64,000 bases of DNA from Bacillus sp. Marseille-Q3570 (lineage in GTDB: Bacteria; Bacillota; Bacilli; Bacillales; Fictibacillaceae): assembly GCF_946151055.1 (NCBI RefSeq), contig NZ_CAMGYZ010000008.1:1-64000 (forward strand), read 5' to 3'. A program made the position numbers and the translations under genes. The notes under the pieces were generated by a model. The model made no database searches, was not told where the DNA came from, and was given only the letters and a program-made list of their open reading frames with translations. This document shows, piece by piece, positions 19,285 through 32,149 of the stretch; the first letter of the stretch is position 1, and each line of letters opens with the position of its first letter.

Positions 19285-22200
19285 ATATTGAAAAAATCCT
19301 TGTCATCGGTTCGGGACCGATCGTGATCGGTCAGGCAGCAGAATTTGATTATGCAGGCACCCAAGCTTGCCAGGCGTTGAAAGAAGAAGGATATGAAGTC
19401 ATACTCGTGAATTCGAATCCAGCGACAATCATGACTGATACGACAATGGCTGATAAAGTATACATCGAACCACTGACTGTCGATTTTGTCAGCAGGATCA
19501 TACGTAAAGAAAAACCAGATGGAGTTCTTGCAACATTAGGGGGACAAACCGGATTGAACCTTGCAGTTGAACTTCATGATGCAGGTATTTTAGAAGAATA
19601 CGGAGTCGAGTTGCTCGGAACGAATTTGAATTCAATCCAACAAGCTGAAGATCGGGATCTCTTCAGAACATTGATGAATGAATTGGATGAACCGATTCCG
19701 GAAAGCGAAATCATCCGTTCTCTTCCGGAAGCTAAAGAATTCGTCGAGAAAATCGGCTACCCAGTGATCATCAGACCAGCATACACCCTCGGAGGTACCG
19801 GGGGAGGGATTGCCAGTAATGAAGCTGAATTGAATGAATTCGTATCAAGTGGATTGAAATACAGCCCTGTGTCCCAAGTGTTACTGGAAAAAAGCATTGC
19901 AGGTTACAAGGAAATCGAATATGAGGTCATGAGAGACGGAAACGACGGCGCAATTGTCGTATGTAATATGGAGAACATCGATCCAGTAGGTGTTCATACA
20001 GGAGATTCCTTCGTCGTGGCACCGAGTCAAACACTCACTGATCGTGAATATCAGATGCTACGGAATGCAAGTTTGAAAATCATCCGGGCCCTTGAAATCG
20101 AGGGGGGATGTAATGTTCAGCTAGCTCTAGACCCGGATAGCTCGAATTATTACATCATCGAAGTGAACCCGCGTGTCAGTCGATCATCCGCACTCGCGTC
20201 TAAAGCGACGGGCTACCCGATCGCAAAGCTAGCAGCGAAGATCGCTGTCGGTTATACGCTGGATGAACTGAAAAACCCAGTCACTGGAAGAACCTACGCC
20301 TCTTTCGAACCTGCACTGGATTATGTCGTCACTAAAATTCCGAGATGGCCGTTCGACAAATTCGAGGCGGCGAACCGTACGTTGGGAACACAGATGAAGG
20401 CCACTGGTGAAGTCATGGCGATCGGAAGGAATTTTGAAGAATCATTGCTTAAGGCCGTTCGTTCACTCGAGACAGACATCTATCATCTGCAAAGCTCGAC
20501 CGATCCAGCCACTGTCACAGATTGGGAGGAGATCCTGAAGAAAACCGATGATCAAAGGATATATAACGTCACTGAGGCACTTCGGTCTGATGTTCCAATC
20601 GAGTCCATCTACGAGTGGACAAAGATTGATCCATTCTTTTTATCTAAGCTGAAGAACATCACCGAGATTGAAAAAGCATTGGAAGCAAACACCAATGATT
20701 ATGAACTATTAGAGATAGCAAAGCATAGAGGATTCTCTGACAAGATAATTGCAAAGCTTTGGGATATGACGGAGTTTGAAGTCTACCAAAAGCGAGAAGA
20801 GAATCAGTTGATGCCGATCTATAAGATGGTCGATACATGTGCGGCGGAGTTCGATTCGGCTACGCCTTATTACTATGGAACATATGGTCAGGAAAATGAA
20901 GTTGAGGAAAGTAAGAAAAAGAGTGTTCTAGTATTAGGATCCGGGCCAATCAGAATCGGGCAAGGAATCGAATTCGACTATGCTACTGTCCATACTGTCT
21001 GGGCGATCCAGGAGGCAGGATATGAAGCGATCATCATCAACAACAACCCTGAAACTGTCTCCACTGACTTCAGTACTTCTGACAAGCTTTATTTCGAACC
21101 ACTGACGGTTGAAGATGTCATGCATGTGGTCCGTCAGGAAAATCCGCTCGGAGTTGTCGTCCAATTCGGAGGGCAAACAGCTATCAATCTTGCATCTGAG
21201 CTTAGCAAAAGAGGTGTGGAAATACTCGGAACAAGCCTGGAGGATATGGATCGAGCTGAAGACCGTGATAAATTCGAGCGAACATTGCAGAATCTTGATA
21301 TCCCGCAGCCTCCTGGAAAAACAGCGACATCTGTAGAAGGGGCAGTACAGATCGCGAAAGACATCGGTTATCCTGTATTGGTCAGACCGTCATATGTACT
21401 TGGTGGGCGCGCTATGGAAATCGTCTATCAAGAAAATGAGCTCCTTCAATATATGGAAAATGCAGTGAAGATCAATCCGGAACATCCGGTTTTGATCGAC
21501 CGCTATCTATTCGGTAAAGAGATCGAAGTCGATGCGATTTCGGATGGGGAGACAGTCTATATCCCTGGAATCATGGAACACATCGAACGAGCAGGTGTCC
21601 ATTCAGGAGATTCAATCGCGGTATATCCGCCGCAAACCATTTCAGAACAAATGAAAGAACAGATTATCGAATGTACCACCAGACTGGCTAGAGGCTTGAA
21701 AATCGTCGGATTGCTGAATATCCAGTATGTCATATGTAAGGATGAACTTTACGTGCTTGAAGTGAATCCAAGATCAAGCAGGACAGTACCGTTCCTAAGT
21801 AAAATAACGGGCGTCCCGATGGCGAACCTTGCAACAAAGGCGATTTTGGGAGAGAGCTTGGAGCAACTAGGATATGAAACGGGATATCATCCTGAACCGT
21901 CGGATGTTTTCGTCAAGGTTCCAGTCTTCTCATTTGCGAAACTACGCCGTGTAGATATTACGCTCGGGCCGGAAATGAAATCGACAGGTGAAGTGATGGG
22001 CCGTGACCGTACGCTCGAAAAAGCACTTTATAAAGGCCTGATCGCTTCTGGCATGAAGATTCCAACATTCGGTTCCGTATTGTTCACGATTGCGGATAAA
22101 GACAAAGAGGAAGGCCTATCACTCGTCGAGCGTTTCTATGACATAGGTTATCAGATACTCGCTACTGAAGGTACTGCCAACTTCATCAGAGAGCACAACA

Positions 22201-22474
22201 TCCCGGTAACCGTCGTCAATAAGATCCAAGAGGGCAGCCCAAGTTTGCTTGACCGGATCCAGCAAGGCGAAGTACAGTTTGTGGTCAATACGTTGACTAA
22301 AGGGAAACAGCCGGCACGGGACGGTTTCAGGATTCGAAGAGAAGCCGTTGAAAATGGAGCTGTCTGTTTGACTTCTTTCGATACGGTGAAAGCTATTTTG
22401 AACGTAGTCGAGTCAATGACCTTTTCAGCTAATGAAATGCCATCCTTTGAAAAGAGAAAGGCAGGTGTACTTGC

Positions 22475-22478
<4 letters not shown>
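19269..22478 (+). CDS. carB: Carbamoyl phosphate synthetase large subunit (pyrimidine-specific)
   Basis: This subunit makes carbamoyl phosphate from bicarbonate, ATP and ammonia. Its two homologous halves are clear: each begins with a GSGPI[VR]IGQ[AG]xEFDYA motif, at about residues 12 and 560. Each also has an ATP-grasp domain ([30 protein letters not shown]). The C-terminal MGS-like allosteric domain covers about the last 130 residues. The length, 1069, matches B. subtilis PyrAB. It overlaps carA by 16 bp and pyrK by 4 bp (TTGA). Confidence 0.98.
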
Positions 22479-24861
<2,383 letters not shown>

Positions 24862-24881
<20 letters not shown>

Positions 24882-25497
24882 GTATCTACTAGATATAGAA
24901 GCAGTATCATTAAGTCCGAATGATCCATTTACATGGTCTTCTGGAATGAAATCACCAATCTATTGTGATAACCGTCTGATCATATCTCACCCTGAAATCC
25001 GTTCCAAGATTGCTGATGCATTTGTTGAATTGATAAAAAAGTATTATCCAGAAGTTGAAGTCATTGCTGGAACGGCGACAGCTGGGATTCCCCATGCAGC
25101 ATTGGTCGCTGATCGGATGAACCTTCCAATGGTGTATGTCCGATCCAAGGCAAAAGCACACGGTAAAGGTAAGCGGATTGAAGGGAAGCTTTCAGAAGGC
25201 TCCAATGTCGTTGTGATTGAAGATTTGATTTCTACAGGAGGCAGTGTCCTCAATGCAGTGGATGCTGTAGAAGAGGATGGAGCCCGTGTTCTAGGATGCG
25301 CGGCAATTTTCACCTATGAATTGCAAAAAGGGAAAGAGGCATTTGCAGCTCGATCATTGGACGTGCAAACCCTTTCTGATTTTAGTACATTAGTACATGT
25401 AGCCGCAGAAGATGGGACCATTTCAAACGACTCGATCAACCAGTTGAATGAGTGGTGTAATAATCCTGAATCCTGGTCGAACGTGGCATCAAAATAA
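24862..25497 (+). CDS. pyrE: Orotate phosphoribosyltransferase
   Basis: This enzyme couples orotate to PRPP to make OMP. The PRPP loop reads [18 protein letters not shown] (about residues 116-133). I chose the ATG at 24862 ([11 protein letters not shown]), which gives the standard length of 211 residues and follows GGGGGA; upstream in-frame codons lie within pyrF. It closes the biosynthetic genes. The next gene follows after only 22 bp with no terminator. Confidence 0.97.
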
Positions 25498-25519
25498 AAT
25501 CGATCTGGAGTGAAGCCTG

Positions 25520-26176
25520 GTGAGGAAAATGGAAGGGGAGGACTTTGATCAGCTTGTTTCTTTTTTTGACGGGATGGCGAGGACAAGCTGGTTGAGTTCG
25601 ATTCATGATAAGTTGAAAATACAATCAGGAAGCTGGGAAGGTGCTCACGTATTGGACGTAGGTTGTGGAACCGGGCGCCTTTTATTGCGTGGGATTGAGG
25701 AAGCAGAGCATGTGACGGGAGTCGATCTTTCTTCAGAAATGATAAAAGCAAGCAAACAAAACTTTTTCTTACATAACCGTGCTGAGAAATCGACGTTTTT
25801 GATTGGAGATGCTTATGACCTGCCCTTTGAAGACGATACATTTCAAGTCTCGCTCTCTACATGTGTGATGTTTCTCCTTCCAGAGCCAGAAAAAGGACTG
25901 AAGGAACTGATCCGGGTAACAAGTCCTGAAGGAACAATTACAATGTTGAACCCGAGCAAGAAAATGAATCAACTGAACGCATTCGATTACAGTAAAAAGA
26001 ATGGTATCACGGGATTCGAACAGACGACTTTACTGAAATGGTCGAATGTTTCGACCCGCAGGCATCGATATACTTCCCTAGAATTGACGGAATTGCTTAC
26101 TCGCTTGGGTGCAAAAAAAGTAAGCCACCAAGAAGTATTGGATGGTCTCGCGGTGATTACAACCGCAGGAATTTAA
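25520..26176 (+). CDS. Class I SAM-dependent methyltransferase
   Basis: This 218-residue protein has the Rossmann methyltransferase motif VLDVGCGTGRLL (motif I, about residues 44-55), then VTGVDLSSEMIKAS and a motif around IGDAYDLPFEDDTF. The substrate cannot be told from the sequence; it resembles the UbiE/Methyltransf_11 group. It starts with GTG 22 bp after pyrE, with no terminator between, so it is probably in the pyr transcript. It has no counterpart in the B. subtilis pyr operon, where cysteine and sulfate genes follow pyrE. Confidence 0.8.
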   Translation: MRKMEGEDFDQLVSFFDGMARTSWLSSIHDKLKIQSGSWEGAHVLDVGCGTGRLLLRGIEEAEHVTGVDLSSEMIKASKQNFFLHNRAEKSTFLIGDAYDLPFEDDTFQVSLSTCVMFLLPEPEKGLKELIRVTSPEGTITMLNPSKKMNQLNAFDYSKKNGITGFEQTTLLKWSNVSTRRHRYTSLELTELLTRLGAKKVSHQEVLDGLAVITTAGI

Positions 26177-26299
26177 ACATCCCTATTCATTTTTAGTGTA
26201 AAAGTGAATTCTTCATTTCACTCTTCATGAAGGAAATTCGTGATGCCTGGAGTAATTAATGTAATAGCAATTCGAATTATACTGAAGAGGAGAGGTCGA

Positions 26300-26728
26300 A
26301 TGTACGAATTGAAAACGAAGGAAAATGACAACAGCGTTATTGAATTCATAGAAAATGTCGATAACCCTAAAAAGCGTCAGGACGCCTACGAATTACTGGA
26401 CATCTTCACAGAAACGACGGGTTTCAAGGCGAAAATGTGGGGACCAAGCATCATCGGATTCGGATCTTATCATTACAAATATGAATCAGGTCATGAGGGA
26501 GATGCGCCTTTAGTCGGCTTTTCACCAAGAAAAGCGAAAATAAGTTTGTATTTTGCCCCTGGGGATCCAAAGCGCGACGAACTGTTGAAGGATTTCGGAA
26601 AACATACGACAGGGAAGGCTTGCGTGTACATAAACAAAATCGCAGATATTGATGACGACGTACTTAAGGAATTGATCAACCATTCTGTGAAGTTCCTCCA
26701 GGAAACATATCCAAAAGCAAATAAATAA
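26300..26728 (+). CDS. DUF1801 domain-containing protein (YdhG-like)
   Basis: This 142-residue soluble protein has the DUF1801 pattern: KRQDAYELLDIFTETTGF at the start, then MWGPSIIGFGSYHYKYESG and VGFSPRKAKISLYF, and a C-terminal helix with LINHSVKFLQE. The family has no established activity. I chose the ATG at 26300, directly after GAGGAGAGG, rather than the frame-open ATG at 26240. The region between 26177 and 26299 shows nothing else. A terminator follows 90 bp downstream. Confidence 0.8.
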   Translation: MYELKTKENDNSVIEFIENVDNPKKRQDAYELLDIFTETTGFKAKMWGPSIIGFGSYHYKYESGHEGDAPLVGFSPRKAKISLYFAPGDPKRDELLKDFGKHTTGKACVYINKIADIDDDVLKELINHSVKFLQETYPKANK

Positions 26729-26815
26729 AGGCTGTTTTCTAAAAGATTGTTGCTTTTGAGTCAATTATAAAAACTCACCTTATACAAGTTGAGTGGAGAG
26801 CAAGGTATATAAAAG

Positions 26816-26843
26816 AAGGGCAGTCCTTTTCAGGCTGCCCTTT
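26816..26843. terminator. Bidirectional intrinsic terminator
   Basis: AAGGGCAG (26816-26823) pairs with CTGCCCTT (26835-26842). There are T residues on the plus side and CTTCTTTTAT on the minus side, so it can serve both the DUF1801 gene and the small ORF on the other strand. Confidence 0.8.
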
Positions 26844-26880
26844 CCTGTTGCATGTAATTTAGTATGATGACGAGCTGAGA

Positions 26881-26952
26881 TTAGAATAACCAGTTGACGA
26901 TGAAACTGATGACGACGATTGCTCCAATGATCATTAAGATAGTTCGTAGCAT
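26881..26952 (-). CDS. Putative 23-residue single-pass membrane peptide
   Basis: On the minus strand, ATG is preceded at good spacing by GAAAGGAAG, and the 23 codons encode MLRTILMIIGAIVV... ending NWLF, an almost wholly hydrophobic segment. A terminator lies about 40 bp past its stop. The ribosome site, membrane-like composition and terminator suggest a real small gene. I do not recognise the family. Many Bacillus genomes carry such peptides, often unannotated. Confidence 0.5.
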   Translation of the reverse strand: MLRTILMIIGAIVVISFIVNWLF

Positions 26953-27085
26953 GAATAACTTCCTTTCTGATTTCGAATTTTACTGAAACTTATGTGAGTT
27001 TAATTTCTTAATTGTATAATTCACTACTCTTACGAAAATTAAACCTTTTACATTAAGCTTTTGAAAATTCTCACCATACAGAAGT

Positions 27086-28798
27086 TCATCCGCGTCGTTG
27101 CAGCAATTGAAAGACCAGATCCTCGTCAGGAGTGACGTAAATGGTTTTTTGATGATCATAGGTTACGAAACCTGGTTTTGCACCGCTCGGTTTTTTTACA
27201 TGTTTGATAAATGTGTAATCGACAGGGACGGAACCCGAGTGTTTCGCTTTACTGAAATAAGCTGCTATATTCGCAGCTTGCTGCAGGGTTGTTTCATCAG
27301 GATTGTTACTTCGGATGACGACGTGTGAACCTGGAATATCTTTCGTATGAAGCCATACATCGTTCGCATTGGCAAATTTGTTTGTCAAATAATCATTCTG
27401 TTTGTTGTTTTTTCCGACCCAAATATCCACGTCGCTTGTAGAACGGTAATGCTCAATAGCCGGTTTATGATTTTTCTTTTGCTTGGATTTGTTCTTTTTC
27501 TTTAAGTAATGACCCTCTTCCAACTCCTCGCGAATTTCCTCTACATCACTTGCAGACGCTGAGTCCAGCTGTTGTACCAAAGATTCAAGGTACTTGATTT
27601 CGTCCTGCGTCTCGTTGATCTGTTCATGGACATATTGAATCGAATTTTTTAATTTATTATACCGTTTGAAGTAATGCTGGGCATTTTCCGAAGGGGTTTT
27701 TTGATTGTCTAAGGGTATAGTGACTGTACCGCGATTCTCATCATAATAATTAGGCAATTCTGCTTCTTTCATTCCACGGCTCAGCTGATAGATGTTCGCA
27801 GTGATCAGTTCCCCATAAAGCTTGAATGTTTCAGCTTTTTCAGAGTTTGATAAGGTTTCCTCCAACTTCGGCAATTTCTGTTCGTTTTTTTTCAGTTCAT
27901 TCCTCAGGAATTTCTCAAGATCGTTTGCCTGTTGTTTGACTCGATCTCTTTCTGCTTTTCCGAAAAAGTAACGGTCTAAAAGGTTGCTGATTGTATGAAA
28001 ATGGGTCATCTCTCCTTTTAAGTGGGATAATTCGACGACTGAATAATATTCTTTATCATCTGTTACGAGCATAGTCGGTTGATAAATATGGTTTCTTACA
28101 TTTTCCATCACTTTTAGAAAGGAGGAAGATAGCGAACTGTGGTCCCCTAACTTTGACCTCGAAATGATTTCCTTGGCAACAAGTGGAGAGATCCCTTCGA
28201 AATTACTAACAATTTGCCGGTCAAGTTTCCCGCTGTTGAAATCCAGTCTGCGAATGAAAGCGTCTTCATCTGCCTCTAGTGGGTTTGCTTTGTTTTGTGC
28301 TGGAGGAAAAATGTAGGTACTTCCTGGAAGCAGTGTCCGGTGTCTGTTTTGAGTGGGCGGAATATGCTTCACACAGTCGAGTATTACATTGGAATCAGCA
28401 TCCACCAGGGAGATGTTACTGTGTCTTCCCATGATTTCAACAATCAACAGTTTGTGAGTAATGTCCCCAATTTCATTTCTTGAAGCAATATGGAAAGTGA
28501 CGATGCGCTCAAGTCCAGATTGTTCGATCCGGTCTATGATACCACCTTCAAGATGTTTACGAAGCAACATACAAAACATCGGTGGTACTTTAGGGTTTTC
28601 ATATTGCTGTTCAGTGATATGTATCCTCGGAAAACTTGCATTTGCGGATAATAACACTCGTTTGGATTTGCCTTTTGAACGTATGACAAAGATCAACTCT
28701 GTCGGAAATGGTTGATAGATTTTTGTGATTTTTCCTTGCGCTAGGTTTTCGGTAAGTTCGTGTGTAATGGCTCTTGTCATGATACCGTCGAAAGACAT
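27086..28798 (-). CDS. rqcH: Ribosome quality control protein RqcH (NFACT family, Rqc2 homologue)
   Basis: RqcH binds large ribosomal subunits carrying stalled peptidyl-tRNA and adds C-terminal alanine tails that mark the peptide for ClpXP. The NFACT-N domain has the conserved Asp-Arg pair (GGIIDRIEQ, residues 89-90). A central coiled coil runs from about 290 to 440, then a basic linker and NFACT-R (DVWLHTKDIPGSHVVIR). Its 570 residues match B. subtilis YloA. Older annotations call it a fibronectin-binding protein. It is transcribed opposite to its neighbours, as few genes here are. Confidence 0.95.
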   Translation of the reverse strand: MSFDGIMTRAITHELTENLAQGKITKIYQPFPTELIFVIRSKGKSKRVLLSANASFPRIHITEQQYENPKVPPMFCMLLRKHLEGGIIDRIEQSGLERIVTFHIASRNEIGDITHKLLIVEIMGRHSNISLVDADSNVILDCVKHIPPTQNRHRTLLPGSTYIFPPAQNKANPLEADEDAFIRRLDFNSGKLDRQIVSNFEGISPLVAKEIISRSKLGDHSSLSSSFLKVMENVRNHIYQPTMLVTDDKEYYSVVELSHLKGEMTHFHTISNLLDRYFFGKAERDRVKQQANDLEKFLRNELKKNEQKLPKLEETLSNSEKAETFKLYGELITANIYQLSRGMKEAELPNYYDENRGTVTIPLDNQKTPSENAQHYFKRYNKLKNSIQYVHEQINETQDEIKYLESLVQQLDSASASDVEEIREELEEGHYLKKKNKSKQKKNHKPAIEHYRSTSDVDIWVGKNNKQNDYLTNKFANANDVWLHTKDIPGSHVVIRSNNPDETTLQQAANIAAYFSKAKHSGSVPVDYTFIKHVKKPSGAKPGFVTYDHQKTIYVTPDEDLVFQLLQRRG

Positions 28799-28902
28799 AA
28801 TGTTTCACTCCAATATATTGATACTTGCACGGTAAGGTTTTTCAATCTTTTAAACTAGAACTTTACTCCTCTTTCATAAGCTCACATTCAAATTCCCGTT
28901 CC

Positions 28903-28935
28903 ATTATAGCATTTTTTGGGACAATCCTGAATATA
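28903..28935 (-). promoter_or_regulatory. Possible promoter of rqcH
   Basis: On the minus strand a perfect -10 hexamer, TATAAT, is at 28903-28908 in the divergent rqcH/Ca2+-ATPase gap. The -35 match is poor, so this is tentative. Confidence 0.3.
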
Positions 28936-28972
28936 GATGGCTTGTATAAGAAGGTTTAAACGGGGTGGAAGA

Positions 28973-31690
28973 ATGAAATGGTATACGTTCTCAACTTCAG
29001 AAATTGAAGAAAGACTTCAGACCAGCACCAAAACAGGATTGACCGTAAAAGAAGCTGAAAAACGATTTGCGGAGGACGGCCCCAATGAACTGCAACAAGA
29101 AGAACGAATGTCTGCCATTATCGTTTTTTTAGCACAATTCAAGGATTTCATGGTCCTAGTGTTATTGATTGCAACCTTGATTTCGGGGATTCTTGGAGAG
29201 TATATGGACGCCATCACGATCATGCTCATCGTTTTCGTGAACGGAATCCTGGGTTTCTTGCAAGAACGGAAAGCTGAACGATCATTGCAAGCATTAAAGC
29301 AACTTTCAAGTCCGAAAGTCCAGGTATTACGTGAGAAGGAATGGATTACAATTCCTTCTCGTGAGGTTGTCATTGGGGACGTCATCCGATTCTCTGCAGG
29401 GGATAGGATCGGTGCAGATGTCAGGTTGATCGAGGCAAGGTCGTTGTCTGTGGAAGAATCAGCCCTTACAGGTGAATCTTTGCCATCACAAAAAAATGGG
29501 ACAGTCAGCTTGCAAGGCGATCATGAACCTGGGGATCAAGAGAACATGTGCTTCATGGGAACTCTCGTATCCAATGGAAAAGGAACGGGAATCGTAGTCG
29601 GGACGGGTATGGGTACAGAAATGGGGAAGATCGCCCACCTCCTGAAGAGCGAAGAAGGATTACAGACCCCATTGCAGCGACGGCTTGAGCAGCTCGGTAA
29701 GATCCTTATCCTCGTCGCACTGTTACTGACTGCCCTCGTTGTCGTAGTCGGAGTCATCCAAGGTCATGATGTGTATACGATGTTTCTTGCTGGAGTTTCA
29801 CTAGCGGTCGCTGCCATACCAGAAGGCTTGCCGGCCATTGTGACGATCGCACTCGCATTGGGTGTGCAGAAAATGATCCGGAGACGAGCAATCGTCCGAA
29901 AGCTCCCTTCAGTGGAGACATTAGGTTGTGCAACAGTCATCTGTTCGGATAAGACAGGTACCCTCACTCAAAATAAAATGACAGTCACGGATATTTGGAG
30001 CAGCGGTAATTCCTGGCAGGTGACAGGAACTGGTTTTGAGTTGTCAGGAGACTTTATAAAGGGAGATCAAACTGTACAAGTCGATAATTTTCCGGCTTTG
30101 AAGCAGCTCTTAACCTTTGGTGTGCTTTGTAATAACGCTACAATCAAATTTTCAGAGAGAAAAGGGAAGAACGGTTATCAAATAAACGGTGACCCCACTG
30201 AAATTGCTTTGCTCATAGCTGGTCAAAAAGCAGGACTGAGTAAAGAAGCGCTGCAAGAAGCTTATCAAATCAAAGATGAGTACCCATTTGATTCGGATAG
30301 GAAGATGATGAGTGTTCATGTTCGTACTTCGGATAATCAGGAGTATATCGTGACAAAAGGGGCACCAGACGTTGTGTTATCTAGATGTGATAACATCTTA
30401 TGGAATAATCGGAAAGCCTATTTGGATGATTCGAGGAAAAACGGCGTACACCAGGCTGTGGAAAGGATGGGAAGCCGTGCTCTGAGAACGATCGCAGTCG
30501 CTTACCGGCCGTTGAAAAAGGGAGAAAGAGTAAGCACTTCTTTCGAGGCAGAATCGAATTTGACCTTCATCGGATTACAAGGGATGATTGATCCACCTCG
30601 ACCCGAAGCAATTGAATCAATCAATGATTGTCAGCAGGCTGGAATCAAGACAGTGATGATCACCGGGGATCATATCGTCACAGCAAAAGCAATCGCCCGA
30701 GAGCTGAACATGCTCCCTGATCATGGAAAAGTGATGGAAGGAAAGACACTGGCCGCAATGACCGTCGAGGAGCTTGAGGATGTTGTGGATGATGTTTATG
30801 TTTTTGCAAGGGTATCTCCCGAACATAAATTGAAAATCGTCAAAGCCCTTCAAAACAGAGGACATGTGGTAGCGATGACCGGTGATGGGGTAAATGATGC
30901 ACCTGCCATCAAAGCTGCGAACATCGGAATTGCAATGGGTGAATCAGGTATGGATGTCGCTAGAGAAGCTTCTTCCCTTGTCCTATCCGATGATAACTTT
31001 GCAACGATCAAAGCTGCTATTGAAGAAGGCAGGAATATTTATGAAAATATACGGAAGTTCATACGTTACTTGCTAGCATCCAATGTTGGGGAAATATTAG
31101 TGATGCTGTTTGCAATGCTGCTTGCATTACCGTTACCTCTAGTTCCAATCCAAATCCTCTGGGTGAATCTAGTGACGGATGGTTTGCCTGCAATGGCATT
31201 GGGTGTGGATAGCGCTGAAGAAAATGTCATGAAAAGAGCACCAAGGTCTACGAAAGAAGGAGTGTTTTCACGAGGGCTTGGCTGGAAAATCATCAGTCGC
31301 GGATTTTTGATTGGAATCGTCACAACCATTGCCTTCTGTATCGCTTATTTTGAAAATCCGGAAAATCTAGTCAGAGCACAAACCATTGCATTTTCAACAC
31401 TTGTAATGGCACAGTTGATCCATGTGTTCGATTGCAGAAGCGAGCGTTCTGTATTCCATCGCAATCCGTTCGGAAATATATATCTTGTATGGGCAGTCAT
31501 TTCGTCAGTCGCTCTGCTTGCTGTCGTTGTATATTATCCCCCACTTCAGCCGATCTTCCATACTACAAATCTCACGATCAGGGAATGTCTATTAGTCCTT
31601 GGTATGGCAGCATTACCAACCTTTGCACTTGCAGGTTCACACCTGTTCAATAAGAAAAAGCATAAAGGTCATACAATCAAGCAAGCCTAA
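28973..31690 (+). CDS. Cation-transporting P-type ATPase, probable Ca2+ pump (YloB-like)
   Basis: This P2-type ATPase should export Ca2+ or a similar cation across the cell membrane. It shows the actuator motif TGES ([10 protein letters not shown]), the membrane motif [10 protein letters not shown], the phosphorylation motif [12 protein letters not shown], and the hinge motif [11 protein letters not shown]. Ten hydrophobic segments fit the family. I chose the ATG at 28973 (MKWYTFS, after GGGGTGG), giving 905 residues. B. subtilis YloB, next to yloA/rqcH, is the positional counterpart and is important for calcium handling in spores. The transported ion is inferred. Confidence 0.92.
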   Translation: MKWYTFSTSEIEERLQTSTKTGLTVKEAEKRFAEDGPNELQQEERMSAIIVFLAQFKDFMVLVLLIATLISGILGEYMDAITIMLIVFVNGILGFLQERKAERSLQALKQLSSPKVQVLREKEWITIPSREVVIGDVIRFSAGDRIGADVRLIEARSLSVEESALTGESLPSQKNGTVSLQGDHEPGDQENMCFMGTLVSNGKGTGIVVGTGMGTEMGKIAHLLKSEEGLQTPLQRRLEQLGKILILVALLLTALVVVVGVIQGHDVYTMFLAGVSLAVAAIPEGLPAIVTIALALGVQKMIRRRAIVRKLPSVETLGCATVICSDKTGTLTQNKMTVTDIWSSGNSWQVTGTGFELSGDFIKGDQTVQVDNFPALKQLLTFGVLCNNATIKFSERKGKNGYQINGDPTEIALLIAGQKAGLSKEALQEAYQIKDEYPFDSDRKMMSVHVRTSDNQEYIVTKGAPDVVLSRCDNILWNNRKAYLDDSRKNGVHQAVERMGSRALRTIAVAYRPLKKGERVSTSFEAESNLTFIGLQGMIDPPRPEAIESINDCQQAGIKTVMITGDHIVTAKAIARELNMLPDHGKVMEGKTLAAMTVEELEDVVDDVYVFARVSPEHKLKIVKALQNRGHVVAMTGDGVNDAPAIKAANIGIAMGESGMDVAREASSLVLSDDNFATIKAAIEEGRNIYENIRKFIRYLLASNVGEILVMLFAMLLALPLPLVPIQILWVNLVTDGLPAMALGVDSAEENVMKRAPRSTKEGVFSRGLGWKIISRGFLIGIVTTIAFCIAYFENPENLVRAQTIAFSTLVMAQLIHVFDCRSERSVFHRNPFGNIYLVWAVISSVALLAVVVYYPPLQPIFHTTNLTIRECLLVLGMAALPTFALAGSHLFNKKKHKGHTIKQA

Positions 31691-31698
31691 TAAAGTAT

Positions 31699-31925
31699 GA
31701 AATGAGGCTGGGACAAAACGATAACCGCCAACAGAAAAGACGAACAATAAAACAAAATAGATAAAATGAAAACGAAAAGCGTAAGCAACCTCCTTCGACT
31801 CCTGCGGGAACAGCACGAGTCGAAGCCCCCGGAAGATAGCGGTCTGTGCTTTCTGAAGAGGCTGAGGCCGCGCCCGCGGAAAGCGAAGGATGTTGACGAA
31901 GCGGGACCTTCATGTATTGCCACTA
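31699..31925. repeat. Dispersed GC-rich Bacillaceae intergenic repeat
   Basis: The stretch starts AATGAGGCTGGGACAAAAC and is unusually GC-rich in its second half. It contains the hairpin CTTCGACT (31793-31800) with AGTCGAAG (31818-31825), and the block GAGGCTGAGGCCGCGCCCGC. Similar sequences with a CTGCGGGAACAGCACG core and a GCCCGCGGAAAGC block recur between genes in many Bacillaceae. That comparison is from memory, not from a search. Confidence 0.6.
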
Positions 31926-31928
31926 AAG

Positions 31929-31961
31929 AAAACCCGGACAAACGTTCGGGTTTTCTTTTTT
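31929..31961 (+). terminator. Intrinsic terminator after the Ca2+-ATPase
   Basis: AAAACCCG (31929-31936) pairs with CGGGTTTT (31947-31954), followed by CTTTTTT. Confidence 0.85.
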
Positions 31962-31978
31962 CACTTTAAGAATGATAA

Positions 31979-32052
31979 ATACTTTCCTCAGTATAAGAGC
32001 AGCTATGGCTCAGCCGTCGCCAAAAGGCTTGGCTGAGCCAAGTTTTCTTTAC
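31979..32052. repeat. Dispersed hairpin element, copy C
   Basis: The core GGCTCAGCC...AAGGCTTGGCT...GCCAAGTTTTCTTTA matches copies A, B and D. It starts 18 bases after the terminator at 31961. Confidence 0.75.
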
Positions 32053-32100
32053 CGTATTTCCGCTTTAAAAGGAATTAGGGACTATAAATCTTTCATAATC

Positions 32101-32129
32101 TTGTCCACTGTTGTAAAATTGTATAGAAT
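32101..32129 (+). promoter_or_regulatory. Sigma-A promoter of yloC-remA-gmk-rpoZ
   Basis: TTGTCC (32101-32106) and TAGAAT (32124-32129) are separated by 17 bases, 20 bp before the yloC start. Confidence 0.5.
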
Positions 32130-32149
32130 AGTACAATGGATGTGATAAT

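Larger units (their letters stand above)
26729..27085. other. Intergenic region with bidirectional terminator and a tiny ORF
   Basis: This 357-bp stretch between the convergent DUF1801 gene and rqcH holds a terminator at 26816-26843 and a 23-codon minus-strand frame at 26881-26952. The AT-rich remainder (26953-27085) probably contains the promoter of that small gene and the end of the rqcH transcript. Confidence 0.6.
31691..32149. other. Intergenic region with two repeat families and a terminator
   Basis: No gene is visible between the Ca2+-ATPase and yloC. From left to right there is a GC-rich Bacillaceae-type repeat (31699-31925), a terminator (31929-31960), hairpin element copy C (31979-32052) and the yloC promoter (32101-32129). 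Open frames on both strands across 31677-31969 arise from the repeat. Confidence 0.75.

Noticed and set aside
25314-25841. 175-codon minus-strand open frame across pyrE and the methyltransferase gene
   Set aside because: It is antisense to two well-supported genes and has no recognisable domain.
31793-31925. Insertion sequence or transposase remnant
   Set aside because: No transposase-like translation or terminal inverted repeats are visible; the block looks like a non-coding intergenic repeat.
31766-31969. Open frames on both strands in the GC-rich repeat after the Ca2+-ATPase
   Set aside because: Overlapping frames on both strands are typical of this repeat type; no start signal or known domain is seen.
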